64,000 bases of DNA from Sapria himalayana (lineage: Eukaryota > Streptophyta > Magnoliopsida > Malpighiales > Rafflesiaceae), in assembly GCA_029783825.1 (NCBI GenBank), contig JAREIK010002415.1:1386006-1450005 (forward strand), written 5' to 3'. The notes under the pieces are model-generated. The model made no database searches, was not told the DNA's origin, and saw only the letters and a list, made by a program, of their open reading frames with translations. Each line of letters opens with the position of its first letter. Position 1 is the stretch's first letter. The position numbers and the translations under genes were made by a program. This document shows positions 25,699-38,478 of the stretch, in pieces.

Positions 25699-27924
25699 TG
25701 ATTGCCTTTTCTATATAGCTAAATCACTCTCATTCGATACTGTCTAATGGAAATTGTAAATAGATTTAGTTTATGACACTGTGAGTGCATGGATCATATA
25801 AGTAGTAAAAATGGATGTAAGTTCATATATTATTCACACCGAGATTGACAAGAATTAAATTACTAACCACCCAAACTACTAAAGATTTTATACTATTTGA
25901 ACCATTAGAAAGATATTTTCAAATACTAGTTTAACAGATAATAAAAAATAAATGAAGTAAAACCCAAAACAAAATTTCAAAATAAATCTACAAAAAATAA
26001 ATTGGACTAGATCAGTTCTCTTGTAGAAATTGATATTGGCATAAATTACTTTGGTATAGCCAATTCCTATAGACTTCTCTATCATAGCGTATTGCTAAAT
26101 AAAAGATGAAATCTATCAAAGATATTTGTCATAGCCTTGGATCTCTTTCTTTAGCTACATATTTCACTACTTAAATAACCTAGCTTCCCTATAAATCTAA
26201 GATCTAAGAGGCTACTAGTAGGTTAAGAAGTATTATAAGAATTGGGTATTTTTATTTCTCAATACTTCATACCTTTTTTTGTTGATTGTAGGTCTCTTAC
26301 TTCCCAAGATATGGGTATTGCAAGTATCTGCAAATAGTTGGTACCCATTCCTTTAAAACTTAGAGAGTTTTCTCTTCCCTTGATCGGATCCAAGCCAACA
26401 CGGAGACATCGATCGCTTAAAAAATCAAGGTGATATCTATGGTGATTAATCTAGATAATCACTACATTTTTCTTATCTCTAAGTAAAATGGGGACATATC
26501 TACAAAAACTGACAGAGCTCACTTGTTCATCAATGATAGCCTAAAATACCCTCATAAAAGATTGTTCGCTAACCTTCAAGAATCACCTTCTCTGTGTCAC
26601 TCAGAGGGCCTCCAAGATATAAAGGCATGATACCACAAATTATGGGTGTTCATCACTAATATTTTGAAGTTAATTAAAGTTCAACATCAATCCATTAGAA
26701 TTAACCTTCTACTTCCAAGAAACTCACAGTGATTTCTATAGAGAAATATTATTTAACTATTACTTCAATCCAACAAAATGTTGTGTCTAGCTGACTAGAT
26801 CATAATCGTCAATGAACTACAAATAAAGTAAGCACATGGAGATTGCAATTAATGGATTCATCTGATTTCAAGAAATTTGTTTAAGTTTCAAAACAATACA
26901 GCCAATAATTCATAAAAACTAATCAAGAATTGTTCAGATTTAATTTCTAGCAAGCAGAGTCCTAGATCTAAAACAAAATAATGAATAACAATGCTAATTT
27001 AATCTAGATCTATGCTAAAAAAAGAAAAACAAAGAATACTATGTGGAGCCATCAACTACCGATTTTCTAATTCACCTACCAAATAATTTTTCTGAAGAAG
27101 AAGATGCTTTTATATGGTTTGTGGTAGCCCTAGCTCCTATGGTTATTGTTGTAAAATCCAAAAATATTGGCCAAACTCAAATTTCTTGTCATGACCCATG
27201 CTTCTCCATTTCTTCTCATTTTTTTATCATGACCTATTTATGATATCACGATCAAATTCTGAAGTTAAGACCAAATTCTAATGTCATGACAAAATTTTAA
27301 TATCAAGATCAAATTCTGATGTCATGACCAAGTATTTTCCTATTGCTTGAACATTACTGTTGCAACCAAAAGTTTCTATTACCACCTAATTTTTTGTCTT
27401 GGGATTCTTCACTAAAATAATTTCTTATTGTGACATTAGTTTTCTTGTCACTGCCTTGCATCATTCATTCTCTTGTAGTGCCTGAAAAAAATATCATGAC
27501 CAACTTGATGTTTCTTTCCTTGTGCTCTAGGTCACAAATTGTTGTGTCGTAACATGAACTATCTATGTCACAACACAGAATACTAACATCACCTCCATTT
27601 GATGGTGTGACAACTATTCTCTTGCTATAGACCTAAGTAATAACAACTTTATCCTCCTTTCTTCCTATTGTTGGATTCGACATTATTCATTGGTTGCGAC
27701 TTGATTTTATCTTCCATTTTAGAGTCACAACATTGTTGATTTTGTCATGAAAAAATTGACTTAGTCAATTTTATGGATTTCTACTGAAATTTCACTTCTT
27801 TTTAACTAAAACTTACAAAACCATGAGAAGGGTAAATTTCTATCTTTTAATCATTTAATCAATCTTCTAAATATGAAAACATGCCATGAAAATGGACTAA
27901 ACATAGATGATTTTTGACTCATCA
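25699..27924 (-). repeat. 3' LTR of the Athila-type element
   Basis: It aligns with 44597-46795 throughout, for example TCTATATAG followed by ACTCTCATT.GA. It ends at ATCA next to the polypurine tract, so the coding-strand LTR starts TGAT. It contains a short array of about 20-bp units at 27244-27336 (variants of CAAATTCTGATGTCATGAC). Confidence 0.9.
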
Positions 27925-27937
27925 AATTCCCCCAAAA
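27925..27937 (-). promoter_or_regulatory. Polypurine tract
   Basis: On the coding strand the sequence is TTTTGGGGGAATT directly before the 3' LTR. It follows a CTTGAGGACAAGCAAAAC block (27941-27962 on the plus strand) that is characteristic of the 3' end of Athila/Tat elements. It would prime plus-strand DNA synthesis. Confidence 0.85.
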
Positions 27938-29289
27938 TTAAAGTTTTGCTTGTCCTCAAGCAAAGGAAATAAAAAATCGATATCAAGAAGTAGTTTTAAA
28001 TAAAATCCATGATAAAAAAAGGAAACACAATAGGATGTTTGAACAAATCATCACATAATTTATTTTTTTAACTTGTTAACTTTTATTCGGACTTGGATAA
28101 AAAGTAAAAGTAGAATTGTGGGGGTTTTGAAATTTAAGTTCATTTGTCACTACTTTAATCTTCGTGGTCTCGAAATTAAAGTGCACATATCGTGACTTTA
28201 ATCTTCGTGGGCTCGGAATTAAAGTACATGTGTCATGACTTTAATCTTTGTGAGCTCGAAATTAAAATGTGTGTTTCATGACTTTATTCTTCATGAGCTC
28301 AAAGTTAATGCAAGCATGTTGCGACTTAATTTCAGTCCACAAATTTTATTTTTAATGATAAGCCTTGTATTGAAAATTTTGTCATTCATTTAACCAAGAA
28401 AAGTTCATTTAATTTTTCTATTGGAAGATCACTTTTTGTTTTATGTCATGACATGCCTAAGTTTGGCATGACTTAAAGTAACCCTTGAGACCAACATTTA
28501 TTTGTCGTGACTTGCTTGATTTCCTTCTTTTCATTGTTGCAACTTATTGGCCATGAAACAACATTACTTCTTCTGACCACAACATAATTTTTTATCAATT
28601 TGTATTTAAAACAAGTGATCTAAATCTTTCACGAGAATACGAATTTTGTCATGACACAAAATTGTTTTGAGATCTAGAAAATGGTGTCGTGGCACAATTT
28701 GAGTTGCGACATGAGTTTTCCTTATTTAAAATTTTCAATTATTGTGGTGACATCAGAAACTATGTTACGACCAAAATTTAAGTCTCTTTTTTCCGCAACA
28801 TTTTTTGTCACGACTTATACCAATTTGTACCAACAAATATTGTTCCTTCTTTTGATTGATTGATACACAATGCAATTTTATTCATTCAAAGATTTGCATG
28901 CTCCTTGACAAATATAGCATGCATTAGTTTATCATTTTCATGAAAATTCTAAAATAAACATCCCAATCAAGTCTATTAAAAAAAATCAAACTCAAAATCA
29001 TGTATCTCTTTAAAATTGACTTCTAAGGGAAAAAGAATACTCCTCGTTGATCTTCCCTTGAGGCTTGATGGTTGTTTTTGGTTTTTTTTTGTTACTGATT
29101 TGTCCTTAGTTCAATAAAACTCTACTAAAAAACTCATTAAGAAAAATATTAACAATACTTTATAAACTACTAAAAAGAATAAGAAGAATAAATGAATCAA
29201 AACATTCAAAACTAACTCTTATATAGATTGTCTCTTTTAAGCTACTTAGTTTTTAGTCCCTATTTGGACAATACTGCTTGTTGCTCCTT
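27938..29289 (-). other. Region between pol and the 3' LTR of the Athila element
   Basis: No env-like reading frame could be followed on the minus strand. The segment holds a tandem array at about 28150-28310 and several GTCATGAC or GTCACGAC palindromes (28232, 28445, about 28807). It is likely the 3' untranslated region with remnants of a decayed third ORF. Confidence 0.5.
28150..28310. repeat. Tandem array of ~43-bp units, about 3.5 copies
   Basis: Variants of TTTAATCTTCGTGGGCTCG followed by GAATTAAAGT...TGACTT recur at 28157, 28197, 28240 and 28282. Differences between units are mostly CG to TG or CA. Confidence 0.85.
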
Positions 29290-32200
29290 ACTTCAACAAT
29301 ATTTTCCTCTATATAAATTTCATAAAGTCTCACCTCATGTACTACTAAGGTAGTACTTTAGTCTTTGACCATTCACCTTAAATTCTATTTCAATACAAGT
29401 TATCACTATTATTATCCAAAAAGTTATACATGTTACTACTATATATGGACCACTAAATTTGACATCCGTTTTCCTAGAAATAGTTTTAGTCTAGAGTTAA
29501 AAAATAGAACTTGATCTTCTACCTTAAATTCACTCCTCAAGATTCTTTGATCATGTTATTTCTTTATTTTATCATGGTAGATTCACGCACTCTCATAGGG
29601 TTCATTTTTCAACGCTTCCAACTCATTAATTTGGAGTAATCTTTCTTTTTTAGCAATCTTGATATTAAAATTTATTTGCTTAATGGCCCACATTACAATG
29701 TATTTAGAGGTGTCAACCGGGCCGGGCCGGCCCGGTTCGGCATAAGGCATGCCACAATTCGGCCATGCCTGGGCCTACAGGGCACGAAAATTTCTCGTGC
29801 CCGTGTCGTGCATGTCCATGGCATCAACCATGTTGTGTTGTGTTGAGGCCAACTAGGCCTCATGTCGTGCCTGGCCCCGCACGGTATCATGGCCAGTTGG
29901 CACAGTACCTTTACATGAGTCGAGAAACCCTAATTTTTTTTTAAATTAGGGGTTCGGCTGCGCGGCGGCGCAACAGTGCATGCCGAAACCCTAATTCTTT
30001 TTAATTAGAGGTTCTACCTGGCCGGGCCGAACCCAGTGGATTTGTGCCACAGGCCCGTACTGGACTGATCTCCACAGAACCATGCTGGGCCATGCACTGC
30101 ACGGTACAGTAACCGTGCCGTGCCTAACCCGAAATGATAGCAAGTTTGGGCCGGCTAAAAATAGGCTGGGTTGGTCCGTCACATCCTGTTTGACACCTCT
30201 ATGTGTATTCCAATTCTAGAGACAAGTGACAAGGCTTCCCAAAAACAATTCAGGATGGATACATTCCAATGGGGAGTTTAAATGCTATTATATATGGCCA
30301 TAATTCATTATCGAGCCTTAAGGACCAATCCTTTCTACATGAACTCACTATTTTTTCTAGAATCCTTTTAATCTCTCTATTGAAAATTTCAGCTTGAGTA
30401 TTAGTCTGATGATGATAAGCCAAACTTAATATGTGTTTTATCTCATATCTACTCATGAGTTTGTCAAAAATATTATTGGCAAAATGGCTTCCTATATCAC
30501 TTATGACAATTCTAGGTGTTCAAATTTTCTCAAAATGTTGCTTAACATGAACTATACCATTGTATTAGCATTATTCCTTAGAATAATAGTTACCTACACC
30601 CACTTTGATATATAATCAATAACTAGGAGTATGTACATATTTCCATAAGAAGATGTAAAAGGTCCTATAAAATATATCTTCCATACATCAAAAATTTGCA
30701 CCACCTAAATATCTTGCAGGGGCATTTCATTTCTCTTGCTAGCATTGATCATTCTTTGGTATTGATCATAAAACTTGACCCATTCAACATAATTCTTAAA
30801 GATAGTAGGCCAGTAGAAATATGATTGGAGAATTTGTGAGCTATTTTGTCTCCTAAAAAATGTCTCTCAAATGGTGATGCATGACATTCTTTTAATATTT
30901 TGTCTTGTTCTCTTTCTGGCACACACCTTCTGGCATACACCTTCTAATAACTAAATTCTAGTGGCATAACTTTATAAGCTAGTTAATTCATTATATTAGC
31001 ATACTAGGGTATCTGTAATATAGCTAAAATAAATACTCATCTAAAAAATTTTCAATGACTTCAGATTCTTCTTTATTTACAGTAGTTGTTTCTTTTCTTC
31101 ACAAGTGATCAGCCACCATATTGTCACAACCCTTTGTATCCTTGATTTCAAGATTTAATTTTTGCAGTAATAGCACCCATTTGATCAAACATGGCTTAGC
31201 TTCCTTCTTTGACATTAAATATTTAATTGTTACATGATCAATGTGGATGATAACATGGAAACCAAAAATGTATGGCCTAAATTTTTTACATGCAAATATC
31301 ATAGCTAGTATCTTTTTTTCAGTAGTGAAATAATATTCCAAAGCTTCATTGAAGGGTTCATTAGCATAGTCGATGATTCTGAATATCTAGTCTTTTCTTT
31401 TTTATAGTACACTTTCCATTACAAAATCACTAGCATGACACATGATCTCAAATACACTATTCTAATTTGGTGTGACCATGGTTGGAGCTTCAACTATCTT
31501 GATTTTGATCTCTTCAGATGCAATTTTGCAGGACTCAACAAAATTAAACTTGCTTTCATTCTCCAAGAATCTACATAATGGTCTTTATAATTTTGAGAAG
31601 TCTCTAATAATTCATATATAAAATTCAACATGTCCCAGGAAACTCATAATTCACTTGACTATTTGTGGGAGGTGAAAGTGTATTGATTATGGAAACTTTT
31701 ACTGGTTCAATTTTTAAATTAGTTGTAGAAATTTTGTGCCCAAATATAATGTATTCTATTACTATAAAATAATTGTTTTTTCCAATTCAATATTAAAATT
31801 TTGTTCATGCATCTTTGAAGTACTATTTTCAAATTATGCATGCGATGATCAAAACTAGATTCATATACTATAAAGTCATCCATGAATATCTTCATAACCT
31901 CCTCCATCAAATCTAAGAACATTACCATCATGCATCTTCGAAATATTTTGGAGTATTATATAACCCAAATGCATCCTTCTAAAAGCAAAGGTATCATAAG
32001 AGCGTGTATATATAGTTTTTTCCTGGTCCTCAAGTGTAATAAAAATTTGGTTATATCCTGAATATCCATCAAGGAGATAGAAGTGAGGATATCATGCAAG
32101 CCTATCCAACATCTAACCAGTGAAGGGCAATAGAAAATGATCTTATCTAGTTGTAGTGATTAATTTTCTATAATCTAAACACATTATACATCCTGTTATA

Positions 32201-32476
32201 GTTCTTGAAGGAATTAGCTCATTTTTTTGTTTCTAAATCTAGTGAATCCACCCTTCTTAGGAACCATATGAACTAGGCTCACCCAAGGGCTATCTGATAT
32301 CGCATATATATATCTAGCATTTAACCATTTTAGAACTTTCCCCTTGAAAATATATTTTATCATAGTTCAATCTTCTTTGATGTTCTATTGAAGCCTTTGT
32401 ATTATTCTCTAGCAAGATTTTATGCATACAAATTGATGAACTAATACCCTTCAAATCTTTTATAAACCGAGTAATA
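29290..32476 (-). pseudogene. Athila-type pol remnant: RT, RNase H, integrase
   Basis: Reading down the minus strand: RT start near 32210-32290 (WVSLVH, VPKKGGFT) and the catalytic box near 31865-31900 (FMDDF). RNase H follows at 31099-31390 (TTEKKILAMIFACKKFRPYI, IHIDHVTIKYL, LIKWVLLLQ, then VADHL). The integrase zinc-finger part is near 30740-30900 (ILKECHASPF), and the core end is near 30250-30456, with the YHHQTNTQAEIFNREIK block and a KDWSLRLD motif. The integrase C-terminal domain is at about 29290-29700, with FFNSRLKLF and FKVNGQRLKYYL. Many stops and frameshifts are present. The small hAT at 29705-30201 interrupts the integrase, and the CACTA at 32477 separates RT from protease. Confidence 0.9.
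29705..30201. mobile_element. Non-autonomous hAT element, 497 bp
   Basis: It starts TAGAGGTGTCAAC and ends GTTTGACACCTCTA, the same terminal inverted repeat as the two larger hAT elements. Flanking 8-mers are AATGTATT (29697-29704) and TGTGTATT (30202-30209), a TSD with two mismatches. The ends carry GC-rich GGCCGGGCCGG and GGCACGG-type arrays. There is no transposase. It is inserted in the integrase C-terminal region of the Athila pol; the pol reading continues on both sides. Confidence 0.9.
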
Positions 32477-33330
32477 TATTACAAGAAAATGTTTATTTAG
32501 CTAGGGAATTTTAGCTAGGGATCAATCCCTAACTAAATTGTGAGGGATTAGCTAGGGAATAGTAAGGGATTTATGTTTTTTTATTGAAATAAAAATTTGC
32601 AATGGATTAGCAATGGATTGGCGATAAAATATTTTCATAAATTCTGCTTAAGAAAAGTGAGGGAATTTATCAACGAATTAGTGAGGATTAGAGACAGAAT
32701 ATTTTCATAAATTTTGCTTAAGAAAAGTGGGAAAATTTAGCAACGAATTAGCAAAGGAATATTTTCGTAAATTCCTCTGAAGAAAAATGGGTAATTTAGC
32801 TACGGATTTAGTGACGGAATTTTCCTAGCTAATAAAATTTGGGATTTAGCGATGGATTTAGTGACGGAATTTCCCTAACTAATAAAATCAGAATTTAACA
32901 ATGGATTTTAGCAATGGAATTTCCTAAGCTAATTACATCCGGAACATAGTGACAGATTTCAGTGATGAAATTCCATATCTAATTATGGAACATAGCGATG
33001 GATTTTAGCTATAGAATTTCCCAAGCTAATTATATCCCGAAATATTATGCCCAATTTAGCGACAGAATTTTCCTAGCTTATTACATAGTGAAAATAGCGA
33101 TCAATTTTAGCAACAGAACTTCCCTAGCCAATTACTTCATGAATATAGTGACAGATTTTAGTGATGGATCTTCCCTAGCCAATTAAATTCGGAATATATT
33201 GATGGATTTAGCGACATAACTTCCCTAATTAATTAAATCTAGAATATAACGATGAATTTAGTGACTCAACTTCCCTAGCTAATTAAATCTCGAACATAGC
33301 GACAGAATTTTTATAGCCAATATATAATTA
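32477..33330. repeat. Left subterminal repeat array of CACTA 1
   Basis: TTAGCTAGGGAAT and its inverse dominate 32490-32560. From about 32640 to 33330 a unit of roughly 55-60 bp recurs about 12 times. Each unit has a variant of AGCGACGGATTTAG, then GTGACGGAATTTCCCTAGCTAATTA. Such arrays bind the transposase accessory protein in known CACTA elements. Confidence 0.85.
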
Positions 33331-34560
33331 TTTAATTTTTTTTATTTATTATTAGTTTTAATATTTTATTTAATTTTGTTTATTAAATGTACGTTATTAT
33401 TATATAGATGAGCAATCCTTGAAAGATACATTCTCTCGTAAAATCATTAAAAATGATATTATAAATAAATAATTAAAAAAATATAAAAATACAAAAAAAA
33501 TTATATTAATAAGGATTAAAATAACTAATTTAATGATGTTTAATTTTTAAATAAATTATACAAAAAAATTTTCTAAGATTTTTAATTTAGAAACTTAAAA
33601 TTTTGTATTAAAGTAACATTAAATAATACATTCAATAAGTATAATAATTTTTTTCGATATTTTTAAAAATTAAATTCACATACATTAAAATTTCTACTAA
33701 TATAAATATAAATTAATTCATTGTATGATAAAATAGAAAATATTTTCAAAAATATCTGAATTGACGAATAAATTAGTAAATATTTATATTATTATAAGTA
33801 TAAAAAAAATTTTATGATTATAAGAAACTTTTAAAAAAAGAAATAATATAAATTTTGAAAATCTTGAAATATAATAAAAATATAATTTTTAAAATTAAGT
33901 TAAAAAATAAATTAATATTTATAAATAAATATATAAATGTTTGCTCCTGCTAAAATTTATAAGTATTAAGTAATTGAGTAATATTTTTACTATTAGCTTT
34001 TAACATTAAGTTTTTATTAAAATAATAAATATAACTTTTTAATTATCTTCTCACTTTAAGTAATTTTTTGAATTTTAACAATTATTAATGATATCAAATA
34101 ATATGAAATGAAATTTAATGCCTTTAAAATTATTTCATATTATTTTCATAAAAATTAATATGAATTCTTAAAAATTTAAAATAGTAAAATATAAATTTTT
34201 ATATATTTTTTAACATAAAGTATATTTTATAACTATTAGGCGAGTAGCTAGAAAACAAATCATCTTTTCATTTATGTCTTATTATATGAAGTTTGTTAAT
34301 TTTGTACCTATTTGAAATTTTTTTATAAGGCTAATTATTTTTTTAATTGTTTATATATTTATTGTTTAATTAATATTATAATAAAAATTGTAAGGTGTTT
34401 GTTTTTCATGTGTACCTTGCTACACGCACATTAATTTTGTTGAAAAAATTTTGATAGTAAATAAAATTAATGAGTCTTTTTGTATTATATATATATATAT
34501 ATATATATTATTTATTTAATGTTTTAATAATTAAAAATATAAATAATTTGCTAATATATA
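33331..34560. other. Very AT-rich inner region of CACTA 1
   Basis: There is no coding signal. A (TA)n run lies at about 34483-34508. It resembles non-coding filler. Confidence 0.6.
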
Positions 34561-34914
34561 CATTCACTTGTCGAGACGCGATAATCTCTAACAAGTGAAG
34601 TAAAGTCCTCCGTATTCCGCCATCTATCTCTCGACATCGATGCATAAAAATATATCGAGATTTAAGTTTTAATTTGTTATTGATTTGAGGTACATTTTAT
34701 ACATTTATTCTTCATCGATTATCTTGGATTGCTTAATTGAAGATTAAGCTTAAGCATTTTGATTCTATTATTTATTGTTTCTGAAATTCTTCTCCTTTAA
34801 TCACCGTGGTTTGCTTGGATTGTGTATATATACTTATTCGTATATATACTTCAAGCATTTGTGATATAATGCATTATCATTGTGTGGATTTTGATGGTGC
34901 ACAAAAGGTATGCC
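34561..34914 (+). other. Possible leader region of CACTA 1
   Basis: Less AT-rich sequence (TCTCTCGACATCGATGC near 34626) lies just inside the subterminal and AT-rich zone, at a position like the leader of the second CACTA in this window. It could be the remains of a promoter or 5' untranslated exon. No ATG-led frame follows. Confidence 0.3.
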
Positions 34915-35213
34915 AAATTAATATCTACATCAATATACATACCTATATATAGTATACAAAAATAGTATACATAAACATAAGTGTATTTTATATAAGTGTA
35001 TTTCAACATAAATATAACTATATAACTATAAAAATAGTATACATAAACTATTTAAACATTACTATATCTATATAATTCAAATTTATTATACTATATCTAT
35101 ATAACTATAAAAATAGTATACATAAACATAATATATATAAATATAACAACATATATTTAATATACATACATACATACATATATACATATACATACATACA
35201 TACATATATATGT

Positions 35214-35247
<34 letters not shown>

Positions 35248-35959
35248 ATTTAACAATATGTATATAAATATATTGCTTTATATATATGTATTTATCTACA
35301 TTAATATACATACCTATATATAAACAGTATAAGGTATGCCGACCTGATATCTACATCAATATACATAACTATAAATAAATAGTATACATAAATAGTATAC
35401 ATAAACATAAGTGTATTTTATATAAGTATATTTAAAAAAATTTTATACATCAATATGCATGTGTGGTATTATTCGAATTTCTTATATAGATATATTTTAC
35501 TATATCTATAACTATAAAAATAGTATAATAAACATTACTATATATAAATATAACAACGTATATTTAATATACATACACACACACACACACACACATACAC
35601 ATATATATATATAACAATACATAAATGTATTTATCAATATGTATATCAACATATTACAATATATACATGTATTTATCTACATTAATATACATAACTATAC
35701 ATACCTATACATAAACAATATAAGGTATACCGCATTGATATCTACATCAATATACATAACTATATATAAACAGTATACATAAACAATATACATAAACATA
35801 AATGTATTTTATATACGTGTGATTAAACATAACTATACATCAATATGCATGTGTGATATAATTCAAATTTCTTATATAAGTGTATTTTACAATATTTATA
35901 ACTATAAAAATAGTATAAATAAACATAACTATATATAAATATAACAATGTATATTTAAT

Positions 35960-35996
<37 letters not shown>

Positions 35997-36040
35997 ACTA
36001 TATATAAATGTATTTAACAATATGTATATCAACATATTAC
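34915..36040. repeat. Tandem array of ~400-bp AT-rich units, about 2.8 copies
   Basis: TATCTACATCAATATACATA recurs at about 34921, 35341 and 35728. Each time it is followed by AGTATACATAAACATAA and later by (TG)n, (CA)n or (TA)n blocks (35211-35248, 35573-35596, 35966-35998). The microsatellite differs between units while the frame around it is conserved. Confidence 0.8.
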
Positions 36041-36290
36041 TTATATATTCTAGTATATACGTATGTATATACTCGGTATATACATTCTTTTATACTCTAG
36101 TATATATGTACGTATATACTTGGTATATACGTACTTTTATACTCTAGTATATACATACGTATATACTCGATATATACGTACTTTTATACTCTAGTATATA
36201 TGCATGTATATACTCGATATATATGTACTTTTATACTTTAGTATATATGTGCGTATATACCAAGTATATACATAAGTGGGTGCATATATT
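36041..36290. repeat. Tandem array of ~50-bp units
   Basis: Units of the form CTAGTATATACGTACGTATA followed by CTCGGTATATACGTACTTTTATACT recur about five times from 36048 to 36270. Their TATATACGTACTT words also appear at 36870-37020. Confidence 0.8.
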
Positions 36291-36559
36291 TATTTGTAGA
36301 CATGTATATATTGTCGTATGTACACACCTATTTACACACAGACACACTTTTGAATATATAATTTGCTCGGGCTGGTCTGGTCATCATCATGCTTTGCTCA
36401 CTGATGTAGGAAATAAAAGCAATGGATATTAGACTTTTCTTAAAGTTGTGATTTCTGGTCCAGGACAGCCAGGCAGATAGAAGTTGGTCATAAAAATCTT
36501 AGTAATTATATTGATATGCAATAATCACATTGTACAAAGTGAACGTATGAATAAATAAG

Positions 36560-36870
36560 TTTAGTTGCTCTAGGCTCTACAATGATTGGTTCTAATTGTA
36601 CTAGGTCTTATAATGATGTCGATGATGATGCTTGTGTAGTGTCGTGTAATTCTGGTCCAGGAGGAATATCGGGTCCTATTTTGGGAGAAGCAGCTTGCCG
36701 CCTCATCAAAAACTCGCTCATTCTCAAGTTCATCAGTCGAGAATCATCGCCCGTCCATACTTTTATTATCAATAACAGCAATGGCAGCAGCGACGATGGT
36801 AGTAGCGGCAGGAGGGGCAGTGGTTGCGAGAGCAGCAATAACGGCAACAAATGCGTTATATAGTATATAG
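36560..36870. other. GC-richer island inside CACTA 1, possible exon remnant
   Basis: This 300-bp patch has much higher GC than its surroundings and is open on both strands (93 codons on plus from 36582; 101 codons on minus ending at 36608). The minus reading contains FLMRRQAASPKIGPDIPPGPE. The plus reading ends in a Ser/Gly-rich stretch made by imprecise trinucleotide repeats (36772-36850). No family was recognised. It could be a remnant of an internal CACTA gene or a captured host exon. Confidence 0.3.
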
Positions 36871-37499
36871 TCAGTATATACGTACTTATAATATTGTAGT
36901 ATTTTATGTACATTTATACTGAGTATATATGTACTTAGTATATATGTATGTATAATATTGTAGTTTATATGTACATATACTGCAGTAATATATGTACGAG
37001 TGAAATGCTAGTATATATGTACATATTTACAACAGCAGTATATATTTATCAAAACATAGTTTTATTTATTTATTTTGATTTGATTGAGTGGTTTAAATTT
37101 CTTACAGATATGATACCACATTGTTCCCCATACAAAGCTTGTATAAGTGATGAGATTTTTCACTAGACATGACGTGTCGTGACTCGGACAACTTGGTCAC
37201 AGTAGAAAATTATTGATCGGAGGAGTAGAGAGAGAAAAAGCAACGTCAATGAATGGATAGATTATACTTTATGCACTATCGGTAGATACATTGATAAATA
37301 AGAAGTAATAAAATTTTGTTATTTTTTTATTTTAATAATGTAAAATATTAAATTAGAATAAGTTATTAAATAATTTTATTTTTTATTTATTATAATTTAT
37401 CATTTATAGTTTTATTTTTTATTCAATTTGATATAAAATTATTAAATTATTTATTTAAACATTTTAGAATAAATTAAATTCTGCAAATAATTTTGAAAT

Positions 37500-37869
37500 T
37501 AAAATAGCTAGGGAAAATTCCCTACTAATTTAGCAAATTTTTTCTATCTAAATTTGCTAGCGAAAATTCCCTTGCTAAATTAGCTAGGTAAAATTCCCTA
37601 TCTAATTTAGTAAGGGAAAAATCATTTGCTAAATTAGCAAGGGAAAAATCCCTTGCTAATTTAGTTAGGAATATTTTAATTTTAGCAACGTATTTTTCCG
37701 TCACTAAATTTATTATCTAGTGACTATTTCCGTCATTATTTCCGTTTAGCGACAGAATATCTCATTTAGCATGCTAATTTAGTTTGCAAATTTATTTTTT
37801 TTAGCTAAGGATTTTCTGTTGCTAAATTATTATCTAGGGACACTTTACCTCACTAAATTTTAGCGAGGA
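37500..37869. repeat. Right subterminal repeat array of CACTA 1, inner part
   Basis: TTAGCTAGGGAAAATTCCCT and TTTAGCGACGGAAT-type words alternate in both orientations. The array is cut at 37869 by the hAT and resumes at 41506-41630. Confidence 0.85.
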
Positions 37870-38478
37870 TAGATGTGTCAAACGGCCCGTGCCGCGTCGG
37901 CCCTGCCCATTTTTTTAGAGCACGGCCGTGCTTTCGTGCCGGGACAGGCACGATGCCGTTACTGTACCGTGCTGTATCTAGCCCAGCACGGTTTATAAAA
38001 GCCAGGCCCGGTCGGGCCTAACCTGGCCATACGTGCCAAATAAAAATTTAATTTTTAAATTTTATAGTTTTAAATTTTAGTTTAATTATATAAAATATTA
38101 AATTATATATAAAATTATAGATAATGTATAATATAATAAATTTATAAAATGAAAATTGTTTAAAATTTATTAAATTTACAAAGTTTAAATTTTTTTTATA
38201 ATGTAAAATAAAATTAGTTTATAATTTATTAGAATTAAATAATAAAGTTATAAATTTTTAAATAAAAAAATAAAACAAAAAAAATAAATAAATCAATAAA
38301 TTTTGCTAAAAAAATTAAAAAGTAAAAAAAACATAAGCAAACTAAATGAAAAATGACCAATCGGCCATTAGATACCGAATGTCCAAACCAACCAAATTAA
38401 AGTTTCAACGTAACGTATAAATAAAGCGTACAATCAATAACAAACAAAACATTGAAATTAAAAAGCAATAGATCATCA

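Noticed and set aside
29693..30182. Pro/Arg-rich open frames of 63-65 codons
   Set aside because: They lie entirely in the small non-autonomous hAT and arise from its GC-rich terminal arrays.
35105..35311. Frame with Thr-His repeats
   Set aside because: Translation of a (TG)n microsatellite in a tandem AT-rich array.
36582..36863. Ser/Gly-rich plus-strand protein as a real gene
   Set aside because: The Ser/Gly part comes from imprecise trinucleotide repeats and the opposite strand is equally open; kept only as a possible exon remnant.
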